Assembly: GCF_000332035.1 (NCBI RefSeq)
Contig: NZ_ALVY01000189.1
Span: 1-34,764 of the forward strand
DNA: 34,764 bases
From: Gloeocapsa sp. PCC 73106
GTDB lineage: Bacteria > Cyanobacteriota > Cyanobacteriia > Cyanobacteriales > Gloeocapsaceae
Direction of reading: 5' to 3'
In this document: in pieces, positions 16,522 through 26,152 of the stretch
How positions within the stretch are numbered: the stretch's first letter is position 1
Layout of the letters: each line of letters starts with the position of its first letter
The notes under the pieces: model-generated
The model's input: only the letters and a program-made list of their open reading frames with translations
The model's database searches: none
What the model was told of the DNA's origin: nothing
Made by a program: the position numbers and the translations under genes

Positions 16522-17856
16522 ATGCTGCGAATCATTACTGAGCCAACCGAGGCAAAAACAGAACTACGACGCATTAGCGATCGCAATTATGACGAACACA
16601 TTAGCAATCAAGAAGCTAGCGTCAGAGAGATTGTCACATCTGTCAAAAATCAGGGCGATCAAGCTTTATTAGCCTATACAGAAAAATTTGACCTACAAAT
16701 ATTGACCGCTGAAGAACTCAGAGTTAGCGGTTCAGAGTTAGACGCGGCTTATCAGAAGATTTCCCGGGAGTTACTTGATGCGATTAAACTAGCAGGCGCC
16801 AATATTGAAGTGTTCCATCGCCAGAGGGTGCCTAAATCCTGGGTACATTTTGGAGAGGATGAGGTAGTCTTGGGTAAACGCTATACCCCGGTAGACACCG
16901 CCGGTATCTATATCCCAGGAGGGAGAGCCGCTTATCCCAGTACGGTGCTGATGAATGCTATCCCGGCTAAAGTAGCTCAAGTACCCCGCATCGTCATGGT
17001 TACCCCTCCAGGTAAAGATAAAGAAATTAACCCCGCTGTTTTGGTAGCCGCTAGTGAAGCAGGAGTAAGCGAAATCTATCGCGTCGGTGGCGCCCAAGCG
17101 ATCGCCGCTCTAGCCTATGGTACCGAAACTATCCCACAAGTAAACGTGATTACAGGTCCTGGTAACATATACGTAACTCTAGCTAAAAAGATGGTCTACG
17201 GTCGCGTGGGCATCGATTCTCTCGCTGGTCCCTCGGAAGTACTGATTATCGCTGATCATCGCGCTAACCCCGTTCATGTGGCCACCGATCTCCTCGCCCA
17301 AGCCGAACACGATCCCCATGCGGCTGCTATTCTTCTGACTACCGACGCTCAAATAGCCTCACAAGTACAAGCTTCGGTAGAGGAACAATTACAAAACCAT
17401 CCTAAACGTCTACCCACAGAAAAAGCTCTAGCACATTACGGCTTAATCGTAGTCGTAGAATCTCTGGCGATCGCTGCTGAACTGTCTAATTTATTTGCTC
17501 CAGAACATCTAGAGTTAGAAGTGGCAGAACCTTGGGATCTGTTGGAGTCCATTCGTCATGCGGGGGCAATTTTCCTGGGGGATTCGACCCCGGAAGCTGT
17601 CGGTGACTATTTGGCAGGACCCAACCATACTCTGCCAACCTCCGGTGCGGCTCGCTACGCTTCGGCTTTGGGAGTAGAAACCTTTATGAAACATTCAAGC
17701 ATTATACAGTACTCACCCCAGGCTTTGAAAAAAGTAGGTAAGGCGATCGAAACTTTAGCGGAAGCTGAGGGTTTACCCTCCCATGCTCAATCGGTGCGTA
17801 TTAGGACTCAGGAGCAAAATTTGGAAGAATCTTCACGAGAACAAAACACGGACTGA
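16522..17856 (+). CDS. hisD: Histidinol dehydrogenase
   Basis: 444 residues from the ATG at 16522, which has GGAGA upstream; an in-frame TTG at 16489 would add 11 unlikely residues. It oxidises histidinol to histidine with two NAD+ in the last steps of histidine synthesis, using a bound zinc. Visible motifs are YIPGGRAAYPSTVLMNAIPA, VGGAQAIAALAYGT, ITGPGNIYVTLAKK, the zinc/catalytic region QAEHDPHAAAILLT, APEHLELEV, and GPNHTLPTSGAAR. No other his genes are adjacent, as is usual in cyanobacteria. Confidence 0.97.
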   Translation: MLRIITEPTEAKTELRRISDRNYDEHISNQEASVREIVTSVKNQGDQALLAYTEKFDLQILTAEELRVSGSELDAAYQKISRELLDAIKLAGANIEVFHRQRVPKSWVHFGEDEVVLGKRYTPVDTAGIYIPGGRAAYPSTVLMNAIPAKVAQVPRIVMVTPPGKDKEINPAVLVAASEAGVSEIYRVGGAQAIAALAYGTETIPQVNVITGPGNIYVTLAKKMVYGRVGIDSLAGPSEVLIIADHRANPVHVATDLLAQAEHDPHAAAILLTTDAQIASQVQASVEEQLQNHPKRLPTEKALAHYGLIVVVESLAIAAELSNLFAPEHLELEVAEPWDLLESIRHAGAIFLGDSTPEAVGDYLAGPNHTLPTSGAARYASALGVETFMKHSSIIQYSPQALKKVGKAIETLAEAEGLPSHAQSVRIRTQEQNLEESSREQNTD

Positions 17857-18740
17857 TGCGAGAAAATATGGAAGCACCAATCATGAATGTTTCTGAAATT
17901 TTTATCTATCCTATTAAATCTTGTCAAGGAATTTCTCTAAAACAAGCTGAAGTTACTCCCAAAGGTTTCCCTTGGGATAGAGAATTTATGCTGGTTGATC
18001 CTCAGGGGAAATTTCTCACGCAGCGACAATACCCCCAGTTAGCCACAATTAAAGTAGAATTATCCCCGGAAAAAATTATTCTCTCCCAACCCGCTCATTC
18101 CAAAGGTTCCTTTGAGTTTGAACCCAGTCTAACGGGAAAAGAAATCCCTGTACAAATATGGCGCGATCGCACTATCGCCATCGATCAGGGAGACGAAGTT
18201 GCAGACTGGTTTAATCAAGCTTTGGGTAAAAGTTGCCGTCTAGTGCGACAACCTCCTCAATATCAACGGAAAATTGAGTCAAGAGATGGGGTTCAACCGG
18301 GCGATACCGTCAGTTTTGCCGATGGTTACCCCTATTTATTGACAGCTAGCGCCTCTTTAGCTGAGTTAAACCGTAGAATCCCAGAATTCTCCAAGGTAGA
18401 CATGACCAGATTTCGTCCCAATATCGTGATTACTACTCAAGAGCCTTTTGTCGAAGGAGATTGGCAATTAATTCAAATTGGTAGAGTGGATTTTGCTGTA
18501 GTTAAACCCTGTATTCGTTGTGTTATAACAACTATCAATCAAGATACTGGAGCTAAAGACCAATTTAAAGAGCCTTTAAGAACTCTGAGCACTTTTCGTC
18601 AATTTACTGACACAGGAATTTTATTCGGAGAAAATATGATTTCTCGTAGTCAAGGGATAATTAAAATTGGCGATCAAGTTCAAGTATTAGCGAAAAGGAA
18701 CAAGCACACCGGGATCGCTTTGTATGGGGAGAATGTCTAA
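17856..18740 (+). CDS. MOSC-domain protein (YcbX/MOCOS type)
   Basis: 294 residues if started at 17856 (ATG overlapping the hisD stop by one base); an ATG at 17883 giving [14 protein letters not shown] fits the family better and has no added tail. The MOSC N-terminal barrel ([27 protein letters not shown]) is followed by the MOSC domain with [24 protein letters not shown] and the conserved Cys in [12 protein letters not shown]. Relatives handle molybdenum-cofactor-bound sulphur and reduce N-hydroxylated compounds. The 3' end overlaps convergent comB by 54 bp. Confidence 0.85.
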   Translation: MRENMEAPIMNVSEIFIYPIKSCQGISLKQAEVTPKGFPWDREFMLVDPQGKFLTQRQYPQLATIKVELSPEKIILSQPAHSKGSFEFEPSLTGKEIPVQIWRDRTIAIDQGDEVADWFNQALGKSCRLVRQPPQYQRKIESRDGVQPGDTVSFADGYPYLLTASASLAELNRRIPEFSKVDMTRFRPNIVITTQEPFVEGDWQLIQIGRVDFAVVKPCIRCVITTINQDTGAKDQFKEPLRTLSTFRQFTDTGILFGENMISRSQGIIKIGDQVQVLAKRNKHTGIALYGENV

Positions 18741-19406
18741 AATATCTGTTTGAGCACAATAGGCTAAATCGGCTTTTGCATTCAGACCTAATAATCTTTG
18801 TCCATGACTAGATTGTTCGAATAAATGGAGTAAGTTATCTTTCCACTGATCGTAAAGAGCGATCGCCGCGATCACTTCATCATTACCTACTTGATATTGG
18901 GGTAGTAGTGCTTGAGCGATCGCCCCTGCACAAACGGTATCTTCCAGAGAATAACCCCCTTCCCAACCCGACCCCAATAGCCAGACTGTGCCTGGTTCTT
19001 TTTTCAAGATATATTTAACCGCTGCGCGACGATTAACTAGAGCCGCAGTCATGACTATCTTAGATTCTCTAACTCTTTCTAAAGCTCTAGTGCCATTAGT
19101 GGTACTAATAAATAATCTTTTATCTTTAACTACATCCGGTACACAGTCTAGGGGAGAATTCCCCAAGTCACATCCTGCTACCTTTGCTCCTCCTCTCTCT
19201 CCCGCCTTCAATCTCAGTTGAGATGGCCATTCTGCGCTCACCTGCATTAACTGCTCAAGATCACTAAAAGCTTGTACAGCTTCTGCACCGGCGTTTAAGG
19301 CTGTAGCAATTGTAGTAGTAGCTCGCAATACATCAATGACCACAGCACAGTCGGGACAACTTTCTTTAGGACTCAGTTCAGGAGTGTGATAAACAAAGAG
19401 CTTCAC
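18687..19406 (-). CDS. comB: 2-phosphosulfolactate phosphatase-family protein (ComB)
   Basis: 239 residues from the GTG at 19406 ([13 protein letters not shown]), which has GAGGA about 10 bases upstream; an in-frame TTG at 19424 is less likely. The ComB family hydrolyses 2-phosphosulfolactate (coenzyme M synthesis in archaea); cyanobacteria have the gene without making coenzyme M, so the substrate here is uncertain. Motifs: [32 protein letters not shown] and CAGAIAQAL. The gene end is buried in the convergent MOSC gene (54 bp overlap). Confidence 0.88.
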   Translation of the reverse strand: MKLFVYHTPELSPKESCPDCAVVIDVLRATTTIATALNAGAEAVQAFSDLEQLMQVSAEWPSQLRLKAGERGGAKVAGCDLGNSPLDCVPDVVKDKRLFISTTNGTRALERVRESKIVMTAALVNRRAAVKYILKKEPGTVWLLGSGWEGGYSLEDTVCAGAIAQALLPQYQVGNDEVIAAIALYDQWKDNLLHLFEQSSHGQRLLGLNAKADLAYCAQTDILDILPIQSDPGVLVPFR

Positions 19407-19470
19407 GATAGAATTTATCCTCAATAATTAAAGCAGAATAATATCTTCTCATAAGTAGAATCAAAAACAA

Positions 19471-19500
19471 CAAAAAAAGGTAGGACTTGTGATCCTACCT
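19471..19500 (-). terminator. Intrinsic terminator of psbB
   Basis: Read on the minus strand, a perfect 8-bp stem (AGGTAGGA/TCCTACCT, arms 19493-19500 and 19478-19485) with a 7-base loop is followed at once by a run of seven T. It starts 17 bp after the psbB stop. This is a textbook Rho-independent terminator and excludes a co-transcribed psbT directly downstream. Confidence 0.93.
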
Positions 19501-19517
19501 CTAAAGTTAAACGTAAG

Positions 19518-21044
19518 TTATACTTCTTGTTTACGGGTGGTGATGTCACCAACTTTTTGGAACAAACCGAATTCCACTTGCTCTTCGAGATCTGGATCAA
19601 CTCCGGCAAAAACGTCACGATACAGAGTACGTGAACCATGCCAAATATGACCGAAGAAGAACAGTAGAGCGAAAACGGCATGACCAAAAGTAAACCAACC
19701 TCTGGTGCTAGTACGGAATACACCATCAGAACCTAGGGTTTCGCGATCAAACTCAAAAGGTTCTCCCAACTGAGCTTTACGCGCGTATTTCTTCACAGTT
19801 ACAGGATCGCTAAAAGTTTGTCCATCTAATGAACCGCCATAGAAACTTACAGTTACCCCATTTTGTTCAAAACTGAATTGGGATTCTGCGCGTCGGAAAG
19901 GAATATCAGCCCGAACAATACCATCGGCGTCCGTTAGAATCACTGGGAAAGTTTCAAAGAAATTAGGCATACGACGTACAGTTAAGACGCGACCTTCAGC
20001 ATCTTTGAAGACGGGGTGTCCGTCCCAAACTTGAGCGATACCATCACCTTTGTTCATTGGCCCAGTGCGGAATAAACCACCTTTAGCCGGGCTATTACCA
20101 ATATAATCATAGAAAGCCAGTTTCTCAGGGATTTGTTCCCAAGCTTCTGTTAGGGTACTTCCTGAAGCCACACTAGCCTCTATTCTTCTTTCCATTTCTT
20201 GGCGATAGTAACCCTGATCCCATTGATAACGGGTTGGACCGAATAACTCAACGGGAGTTGTGGCGCTCCCGTACCACATGGTGCCGGCTACTATGAAAGC
20301 AGCAAAGAAAACCGCCGCGATACTACTAGATAATACCGTTTCGATATTACCCATTTTCAAAGCTCGATAGAGTCTTTCTGGGGGGCGAACGGTTAAATGG
20401 AATAGACCAGCGATAATACCCACTACTCCTGCAGCGATGTGGTGGGCTACCACTCCACCAGGGTTAAAGGGATTAAACCCAGCAGGTCCCCATTCTGGCG
20501 CTACTGCTTGCATATGACCGGTTAAAGCATAGGGATCCGATACCCACATTCCTGGACCGAACAATCCAGTTAAATGGAAAGCACCAAAACCAAAGCAAAG
20601 CAAACCAGAAAGGAAAAGATGAATACCAAACATTTTGGGTAAATCAAGGGCTGATTCACCACTACGAGGATCGGTGAATAACTCTAAATCCCAGTATACC
20701 CAGTGCCAGCATGCAGCCAAAAATAGTAAACCAGAAAGGATAATGTGAGCCGCAGCTACACCTTCGAATGACCAGAAGCCAGGATCGATACCTGTTTCAC
20801 CGGTCACACTCCATCCTCCCCAAGAACCTGTTACTCCCAAGCGCGCCATAAAAGGAAGAACAAACATTCCTTGACGCCACATGGGGTTTAAAACTGCGTC
20901 ACTTGGATCAAAAATCGCTAACTCATAAAGAGCCATTGATCCTGCCCAACCTGCCACTAAGGCAGTATGCATTAAATGTACAGCGATTAAGCGACCTGGA
21001 TCGTTCAGAACGACTGTATGGACTCTATACCAAGGTAGTCCCAT
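19518..21044 (-). CDS. psbB: Photosystem II CP47 chlorophyll-binding protein
   Basis: 508 residues, full length. CP47 is the core antenna of photosystem II, with six transmembrane helices carrying chlorophyll-ligating His residues. [18 protein letters not shown] and [11 protein letters not shown] at the start, the large lumenal loop (about 258-450) and the [17 protein letters not shown] end are all diagnostic. The ribosome-binding site GAGGAGG lies about 10 bases upstream. A candidate promoter and an HLR1 site lie upstream, and a strong terminator follows the stop. psbT is not next to it, unlike the order in many cyanobacteria. Confidence 0.99.
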   Translation of the reverse strand: MGLPWYRVHTVVLNDPGRLIAVHLMHTALVAGWAGSMALYELAIFDPSDAVLNPMWRQGMFVLPFMARLGVTGSWGGWSVTGETGIDPGFWSFEGVAAAHIILSGLLFLAACWHWVYWDLELFTDPRSGESALDLPKMFGIHLFLSGLLCFGFGAFHLTGLFGPGMWVSDPYALTGHMQAVAPEWGPAGFNPFNPGGVVAHHIAAGVVGIIAGLFHLTVRPPERLYRALKMGNIETVLSSSIAAVFFAAFIVAGTMWYGSATTPVELFGPTRYQWDQGYYRQEMERRIEASVASGSTLTEAWEQIPEKLAFYDYIGNSPAKGGLFRTGPMNKGDGIAQVWDGHPVFKDAEGRVLTVRRMPNFFETFPVILTDADGIVRADIPFRRAESQFSFEQNGVTVSFYGGSLDGQTFSDPVTVKKYARKAQLGEPFEFDRETLGSDGVFRTSTRGWFTFGHAVFALLFFFGHIWHGSRTLYRDVFAGVDPDLEEQVEFGLFQKVGDITTRKQEV

Positions 21045-21184
21045 TGACTACTATCCTCCTCTTGAGAATGAATCTGTTGTAGTTGCTAGTTGCTTTAATC
21101 AATTTTAAGTCTTATTGGGTTTTTCTTAGATCTTGATTAAGAAAGCTTAGCTAAAAGTTTAACTATATGTTAGGCGCAATAGCA

Positions 21185-21211
21185 AGTATAGTCCCTATTT
21201 TCAATTGACAA
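21185..21211 (-). promoter_or_regulatory. Candidate psbB promoter
   Basis: On the minus strand TTGTCA (21206-21211) and TATACT (21185-21190) are separated by 15 bases, a little shorter than ideal. The predicted start site near 21178 would give psbB a leader of about 130 bases. Other AT-rich hexamers nearby cannot be excluded. Confidence 0.4.
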
Positions 21212-21226
21212 TTAACTTAAGAATTC

Positions 21227-21244
21227 TTTACAATTCTTTACATT
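21227..21244 (-). promoter_or_regulatory. HLR1 element (RpaB binding site) upstream of psbB
   Basis: The plus strand carries TTTACAAT, two bases, then TTTACATT: an exact match to the HLR1 consensus (G/T)TTACA(T/A)(T/A)-N2-(G/T)TTACA(T/A)(T/A). RpaB, the essential response regulator for light intensity, binds HLR1. It lies between the small gene at 21255 and psbB, about 50-65 bp upstream of the inferred psbB start site. That is the position from which RpaB activates photosystem I promoters under low light. Within it is a perfect 10-bp tandem repeat (21222-21231, 21232-21241). Confidence 0.7.
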
Positions 21245-21254
21245 GTTTTCAGAT

Positions 21255-21560
21255 TTAGGTCGACTCGGGTTCAGAGTGGGTAGTCAGTCGCTCAATTACC
21301 TGTTCGGCGGTGATTAAGCGTTTGAGCATCACCTGACCTATAGTAGAGGGCGAACTAACTAATTGAGTAGGAGGGTTAACCTCGAGCATCAAAACAGCAT
21401 CTTCTACCTGGTGTAGCCAGAGTACTTCCCCATGTTCTGTCAATTTCAGATTTAAGCATTTGATTTCAGGGCGACGTCCCCAAACTTCTTCATGCCAAAG
21501 TCCTCCAAACTCCCAGACTCTACCGATGGTCCATCCTTGAGATAAAAAAAAATACTTCAC
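21255..21560 (-). CDS. Small conserved cyanobacterial-type hypothetical protein
   Basis: 101 residues, GTG start. MKYFFLSQGWTIGRVWEFGGLW and RPEIKCLNLKLTEHGEVLWLHQVEDAVLMLEV suggest a small beta-rich soluble domain, with no signal peptide or membrane segment. I do not recognise a named family. It reads in the same direction as psbB, 210 bp upstream, but the intervening HLR1/promoter indicates separate transcription. Confidence 0.65.
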   Translation of the reverse strand: MKYFFLSQGWTIGRVWEFGGLWHEEVWGRRPEIKCLNLKLTEHGEVLWLHQVEDAVLMLEVNPPTQLVSSPSTIGQVMLKRLITAEQVIERLTTHSEPEST

Positions 21561-21619
21561 TTTAAACTAGTTATTGCTTTTACTTTCCACATTAAATAGT
21601 AAATCAGATTGCTTTACAA

Positions 21620-21632
21620 TGATAATTAATCA
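21620..21632 (+). promoter_or_regulatory. Possible Fur/Zur-type operator
   Basis: TGATAATTAATCA is a 13-bp imperfect palindrome 22 bp before the Fur-family gene start. Its left half matches the TGATAAT half-site of cyanobacterial Zur boxes exactly; the right half is degenerate. Autoregulation is a reasonable guess only. Confidence 0.35.
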
Positions 21633-21653
21633 GGGTTTTAATTACCAATTACT

Positions 21654-22043
21654 ATGAGACCAACTAGGAATCAAGCTCAAATCCTAGCTTTGCTAGAACA
21701 AATACAAGGAGAAATTAGTGCCCAACAATTATACTTACAATTGCGAGAGCAAAAGTCCCCCATTGGACTAGCTACGGTTTATCGAGTGTTAAAATCTTTG
21801 CATCTAGAAGGAATTATACAAGAAAGAGTTGCTTCTACAGGAGAATCTTTTTATAGTTTGATTACTAAAACCCATTATCATCATCTCAACTGTATACACT
21901 GTGGAGAATCTATAGCCATGGAGGACTGTCCCATCACTCAACAGCTAACTCAATGGTGTAAATCGCAAAATTTTAAAGTTTATTACCATACCCTGGAATT
22001 TTTTGGGCTGTGCCACACTTGCCAGGATGAGGTTATGGAATAG
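21654..22043 (+). CDS. Fur-family regulator, probably Zur-like
   Basis: 129 residues. Winged helix at about 1-75 (LYLQLREQ, IGLATVYRVLKSLHLEGII is the recognition helix region), then the dimerisation domain with THYHHLNCIHCGESI and a C-terminal CHTC, giving the two CxxC pairs of the structural zinc site. The motif LEFFGLCHTCQ is more like Zur (zinc uptake regulator) than FurA or PerR, but metal specificity cannot be read with certainty. The next gene starts 3 bp after its stop. Confidence 0.8.
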   Translation: MRPTRNQAQILALLEQIQGEISAQQLYLQLREQKSPIGLATVYRVLKSLHLEGIIQERVASTGESFYSLITKTHYHHLNCIHCGESIAMEDCPITQQLTQWCKSQNFKVYYHTLEFFGLCHTCQDEVME

Positions 22044-22046
22044 TTC

Positions 22047-23651
22047 ATGAACATATTAGAATCAGAAAAATTATTATTTAATCCCGCTATTTCTGAAGCA
22101 AATGCTATACCCGTGGTTTTTGCGTTTCCTAATCAATACACTATCGGTATTACGAGCTTGGGGTATCAAATTGTTTGGGCGACTTTAGCTATGCGAAAAG
22201 ATCTACAGGTTAGTCGTCTGTTTACGGATTTTCAAGAGTATTTAACTAAAAAACCCGAGCTAATAGGATTTTCTTTTTCTTGGGAATTAGATTATGTAAA
22301 TATCTTAAATATACTAGAATCTTTGGATATTCCAATAGAGGCAGACCAAAGACAACAAGATCACCCTCTAGTTTTTGGCGGGGGACCAGTTTTAACCGCT
22401 AATCCTGAACCTTTTGCTGCTTTTTTTGATGTAATTTTACTAGGTGATGGAGAAGAACTGCTAGATCAGTTTATTGACGCTTATCAGATGGTAAGAACAG
22501 CAGATCGAGCTACCCAATTGAGTCATCTGGCTAAGGTTCCAGGTATCTACGTCCCCAGTCTTTACGAAGTCAGCTATGAAAGCGCCGAAGGACCAATTAC
22601 CGCTATTGAACCAATATTTCCAGATTTGCCCCCTCAAATCAAAAAACAAACCTATCGAAGTAATATTCTTTCTGCTTCCACCGTAGTCACAGCTAACGCG
22701 GCGTGGGAAAATATTTACATGGTAGAAGTGGTGCGGAGTTGTCCTGAAATGTGTCGCTTTTGTCTGGCTAGTTATCTGACTCTTCCTTTTCGCACAGCTA
22801 GTTTAGAATTTTCCTTGATTCCAGCTATTACCAGAGGCTTAAAAGTTACCAATCGCCTGGGTTTACTTGGTGCTTCTGTGACTCAACATCCAGAATTTGA
22901 CCAGTTGCTAGATTATCTCGCTCAACCCCAGTATCAAGACGTGAGATTGAGTATCGCTTCGGTACGAACTAATACCGTTACTGAAAAGCTAGCTCGTATT
23001 TTAGCGACTAGAGATACTCGTTCCCTCACCATTGCGGTAGAAAGCGGTTCGGAAAGAATCAGGAGGGTTATTAATAAAAAGCTGCATAACGAAGAAATTG
23101 TGCAAGCGGCTGTTAACGCCAAAGCAGGAGGGTTAAAAGCCCTAAAATTGTACGGAATGGTGGGAATTCCTCAGGAAGAAACTGCTGATCTAGAAGCTAC
23201 AGTAACTTTGCTCAAATCTCTGAAAAAAGCCGCCCCAGGCTTGCGCTTGACCTTTGGATGCAGTACATTTGTACCCAAAGCTCATACCCCATTTCAATGG
23301 TTAGGAGTGAACTCAGAAGCAAAAACGAGATTAAACTGGCTAGGAAAACAACTGGGTCGAGAAGGGATAGAGGTACGTCCGGAAAGTTATAACTGGTCAG
23401 TGATTCAAGCTTTAATTTCCCGAGGCGATCGCCGTTTAAGTCAACTTTTAAAATTAACGCGCGCCTACGGTGATACTCTTGGTAGTTATAAACGAGCTTT
23501 TAAAGAGTTACGGGGCAAGTTACCTCAATTAGACTTCTACGTTCATGAAAATTGGTCCACAGAGACAATTTTACCCTGGGATCATCTTCAGGGACCTTTA
23601 CCTTTAGCAACTTTACAAAAACATCTGGAAGAGGCTTTAAAATCTCAGTAG
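22047..23651 (+). CDS. B12-binding-domain radical SAM protein
   Basis: 534 residues. An N-terminal cobalamin-binding-like domain (IGFSFSWELDYVNILNIL, VFGGGPVLTANPEPFAAFFDVILLGDGEE) precedes a radical SAM core whose 4Fe-4S cysteines are in SCPEMCRFC (C-x3-C-x2-C, about 230). Then come a LGASVTQHPEFDQLLDYL segment, IAVESGSERIRR and LKLYGMVGIPQEE. It belongs to the group annotated as TIGR03960-like/YgiQ-like proteins of unknown reaction. It lies 3 bp after the Fur-family gene, so the pair is probably an operon. Confidence 0.85.
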   Translation: MNILESEKLLFNPAISEANAIPVVFAFPNQYTIGITSLGYQIVWATLAMRKDLQVSRLFTDFQEYLTKKPELIGFSFSWELDYVNILNILESLDIPIEADQRQQDHPLVFGGGPVLTANPEPFAAFFDVILLGDGEELLDQFIDAYQMVRTADRATQLSHLAKVPGIYVPSLYEVSYESAEGPITAIEPIFPDLPPQIKKQTYRSNILSASTVVTANAAWENIYMVEVVRSCPEMCRFCLASYLTLPFRTASLEFSLIPAITRGLKVTNRLGLLGASVTQHPEFDQLLDYLAQPQYQDVRLSIASVRTNTVTEKLARILATRDTRSLTIAVESGSERIRRVINKKLHNEEIVQAAVNAKAGGLKALKLYGMVGIPQEETADLEATVTLLKSLKKAAPGLRLTFGCSTFVPKAHTPFQWLGVNSEAKTRLNWLGKQLGREGIEVRPESYNWSVIQALISRGDRRLSQLLKLTRAYGDTLGSYKRAFKELRGKLPQLDFYVHENWSTETILPWDHLQGPLPLATLQKHLEEALKSQ

Positions 23652-23669
23652 GTCAAATTGTGGGCATCT

Positions 23670-25004
23670 ATGGACAATCTGAGTCAAAAAAAATCAATAA
23701 AAAAAGCTAATCAATGGCTGAAATGCTATCAATGGCTATCGCCAGGGTTGTTTGTTAAACGTTGGTTATTAATTACAGTTAGTGGTGTGGTGCTCACTGC
23801 TTTGGGTATAGCTATTTGGAGCAATTTAACCCCAGTTAACCGACTAATCGGACTAATTTCTCTATTGCTAGAGTCAGTAGCTAAAATCATGCCCAGTTAT
23901 ATTTCTGGTCCTCTGGGAATTATCAGCGGTGTATTTTTAATTTTCTGGGGACAGAGTCAGACTCTAAGTACAATTACCAGAGTGCTCAAACCGGAAAACG
24001 ATGAAAAACTGTTAGATCTTTTGATGACTCATCGTCGCTTGAATCGTGGACCGAAAATTGTAACCATAGGGGGTGGAACGGGGCTATCTAACTTACTCAG
24101 GGGCTTGAAAGAGTATAGTGCTAATATCACGGCGATCGTCACCGTAGCTGACGACGGGGGTTCTTCCGGAAGATTACGCAGAGAGATAGGAGTATTACCG
24201 CCTGGGGATATTCGTAACTGTCTCGCGGCTTTAGCGGACGAAGAAAAATTATTGACAGAATTATTTCAATATCGCTTCAATGCAGGGGATGGTTTGAGTG
24301 GTCATAGTTTTGGCAATTTGTTTTTAACCGCGATGAGTGAAATTACCGGAGATTTAGAGAAAGCGATCGCCGCCAGTAGTCAAGTCTTAGCAGTGCGAGG
24401 AAAAGTATTACCCTCAACCCTAAGCGATGTCAGTCTCTGGGTAAAACTCAAAGACGGCAGAATTATCGAAGGTGAATCCAACATCGCCAAAGCCAAAGGT
24501 AAAATCGACACCATCGGTTGCCACCCTACCACACCTCGAGCTTTACCAGCTGCGATTAAAGCAATTCAAGAAGCAGATTATTTGATTATAGGACCAGGAA
24601 GTCTTTATACCAGCGTTATTCCTAATTTACTCCTTCGGGAAATCACAGAAGCTATAGCCTTTAGTTCAGCCCCTCGTATTTATATTTGCAACATCATGAC
24701 CGAACCTGGGGAAACCGACGGCTATACAGTCTCCGATCACATTCGCGCCATAGACAAAGTCTGTCAAAGCAAAATCTTTGATGCGGTGTTAGTCAATCGC
24801 CATTCACCCTCTCCAAACGCTTTACGTCGCTACGCAGGGGAAAACTCCCATCCAGTTTTTTTAGATAGAGAAGCCGTGAGCAAACTAGGAAGAGGAATCG
24901 TACTAGCAAATATCATGGAAGAGGAACCAAATCAGGGCTACGTCCGCCATAATCCCCAACTATTAGCTCAAATTTTGTTACGCTGGTACAACAAAAATAA
25001 CTAA
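23670..25004 (+). CDS. yvcK: YvcK/CofD-like protein with N-terminal membrane anchor
   Basis: 444 residues from the ATG at 23670; a TTG four codons upstream is less likely. Two hydrophobic helices (about 30-50 and 65-95) anchor the protein. The soluble domain has [17 protein letters not shown] (about 132), [27 protein letters not shown] and [17 protein letters not shown]. YvcK binds UDP-sugars and is needed for gluconeogenic growth and cell shape in Bacillus; the fold is that of CofD phospholactate transferase, but CofD activity is not implied. It follows the radical SAM gene closely and may share its operon. Confidence 0.88.
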   Translation: MDNLSQKKSIKKANQWLKCYQWLSPGLFVKRWLLITVSGVVLTALGIAIWSNLTPVNRLIGLISLLLESVAKIMPSYISGPLGIISGVFLIFWGQSQTLSTITRVLKPENDEKLLDLLMTHRRLNRGPKIVTIGGGTGLSNLLRGLKEYSANITAIVTVADDGGSSGRLRREIGVLPPGDIRNCLAALADEEKLLTELFQYRFNAGDGLSGHSFGNLFLTAMSEITGDLEKAIAASSQVLAVRGKVLPSTLSDVSLWVKLKDGRIIEGESNIAKAKGKIDTIGCHPTTPRALPAAIKAIQEADYLIIGPGSLYTSVIPNLLLREITEAIAFSSAPRIYICNIMTEPGETDGYTVSDHIRAIDKVCQSKIFDAVLVNRHSPSPNALRRYAGENSHPVFLDREAVSKLGRGIVLANIMEEEPNQGYVRHNPQLLAQILLRWYNKNN

Positions 25005-25172
25005 CATTATTGCCAACCCAATCGGGCAACGTGCTAAGATAAAAATAGTAATGTTAAAGACTTAAACTAGTAGAGTAGTATGTAAAAATTTAGCTAGGAA
25101 CGGTAAAACTCTATAGAAAAAAACACTTTTTAGCTATTTATTATAGTAGGGAGCTTAAACAAGCAAAACACA

Positions 25173-26150
25173 ATGACAACTGATAATACCCGTTTGCGAA
25201 CAGAAATTTTAAATGCTCAAGTTATTACTCGTAACACCGGTAAAAGATTAGGAGTAATCAAAGAATTGTTAGTGGATGTAGACAGGCGCGAAGTAGTAGC
25301 TCTGGGCTTAAGAGACAACCGTTTTTCTGTCTCTGGTTTGCCTAAACATATGTATCTGGGCAATATCAGCCAAACCGGTGATGTAATCCTAGTAGAAGAT
25401 GAAGACGTAATCGAAGACGTAGACGTAGAAGCCTATAGCCAGTTAATTAATAGTGAAGTAATCACCGAAGCAGGCGAACCCCTAGGAAGAGTTAGAGACT
25501 TTCAGTTTAACCCCGTTGATGGTAAAGTTTCATCGATTATTATCGCTTCTTTAGGATATCATCAAATTCCAGAACAATTGATTAGTACCTACGAATTATC
25601 TATGGATGAAGTAATTAGTAGCGGTCCTAATCGCTTGATCGTTTTTGAAAGTGCAGAAGATCGCCTAATCCAGATCAGTGTAGGTGTCTTAGAACGAATA
25701 GGGATCGGTAAACCTCCTTGGGAAAAAGAACAGGACGAAAGTTACTATCCTCCCGTTACTCCAGCAGAAAATCAATTACCTAGTCGTATTCCTATCCGCA
25801 CCCCCATACCCGAAAGAGTAGAAGAAAAAGTACCCATAGCTCAAGAAAATTGGAGCGATGATGATTGGGAAGATTCCTATGTGGCTCCAACTCCCAAAAA
25901 ACAGGCGGAATCGCTTCGTTATCCAGAATATCAGGAAGATTTTGGAGAAGATAACTGGAGCGAAAATGATAATTCTAGACCGGCGCGCCCAGAACCCGCG
26001 ACCAATCATAGTAGTTATCAAAAAGACTATGACTATGATGAAACAGAAAACGACCTCTGGGATGATGATGTAGAGCCCGAGCCCTTACAAGCGCCTCGCT
26101 TGAATTTGACCGAGAGACAAAGAGCGCCTGAATACGAAGAAGAAAAATAA
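25173..26150 (+). CDS. PRC-barrel domain protein with acidic disordered tail
   Basis: 325 residues. Two PRC-barrel units are visible: residues about 5-85 (LRTEILNAQVITRNTGKRLG, VDVDRREVVALGLR) and about 90-160 (YSQLINSEVITEAGEPLG, VRDFQFNPVDGKVSSI). From about 190 on, the protein is Pro/Glu/Asp-rich and probably disordered (WSDDDWEDSY, EDNWSENDN, ENDLWDDDVEPE). Cyanobacterial PRC-barrel proteins of this kind are widespread, with unclear function. It converges with dacB, only 2 bp apart at the stops. Confidence 0.85.
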   Translation: MTTDNTRLRTEILNAQVITRNTGKRLGVIKELLVDVDRREVVALGLRDNRFSVSGLPKHMYLGNISQTGDVILVEDEDVIEDVDVEAYSQLINSEVITEAGEPLGRVRDFQFNPVDGKVSSIIIASLGYHQIPEQLISTYELSMDEVISSGPNRLIVFESAEDRLIQISVGVLERIGIGKPPWEKEQDESYYPPVTPAENQLPSRIPIRTPIPERVEEKVPIAQENWSDDDWEDSYVAPTPKKQAESLRYPEYQEDFGEDNWSENDNSRPARPEPATNHSSYQKDYDYDETENDLWDDDVEPEPLQAPRLNLTERQRAPEYEEEK

Positions 26151-26152
26151 GA

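Noticed and set aside
17083-17108. A third copy of the micro-element (GGTGGCGCCCAAGCGATCGCC)
   Set aside because: It encodes the conserved VGGAQAIAA segment of histidinol dehydrogenase, needs no insertion, and lacks the hairpin; the resemblance is chance.
19425-19517. psbT immediately downstream of psbB
   Set aside because: The psbB stop is followed by a strong terminator, and no 31-35 codon membrane peptide is found there or in the psbB leader.
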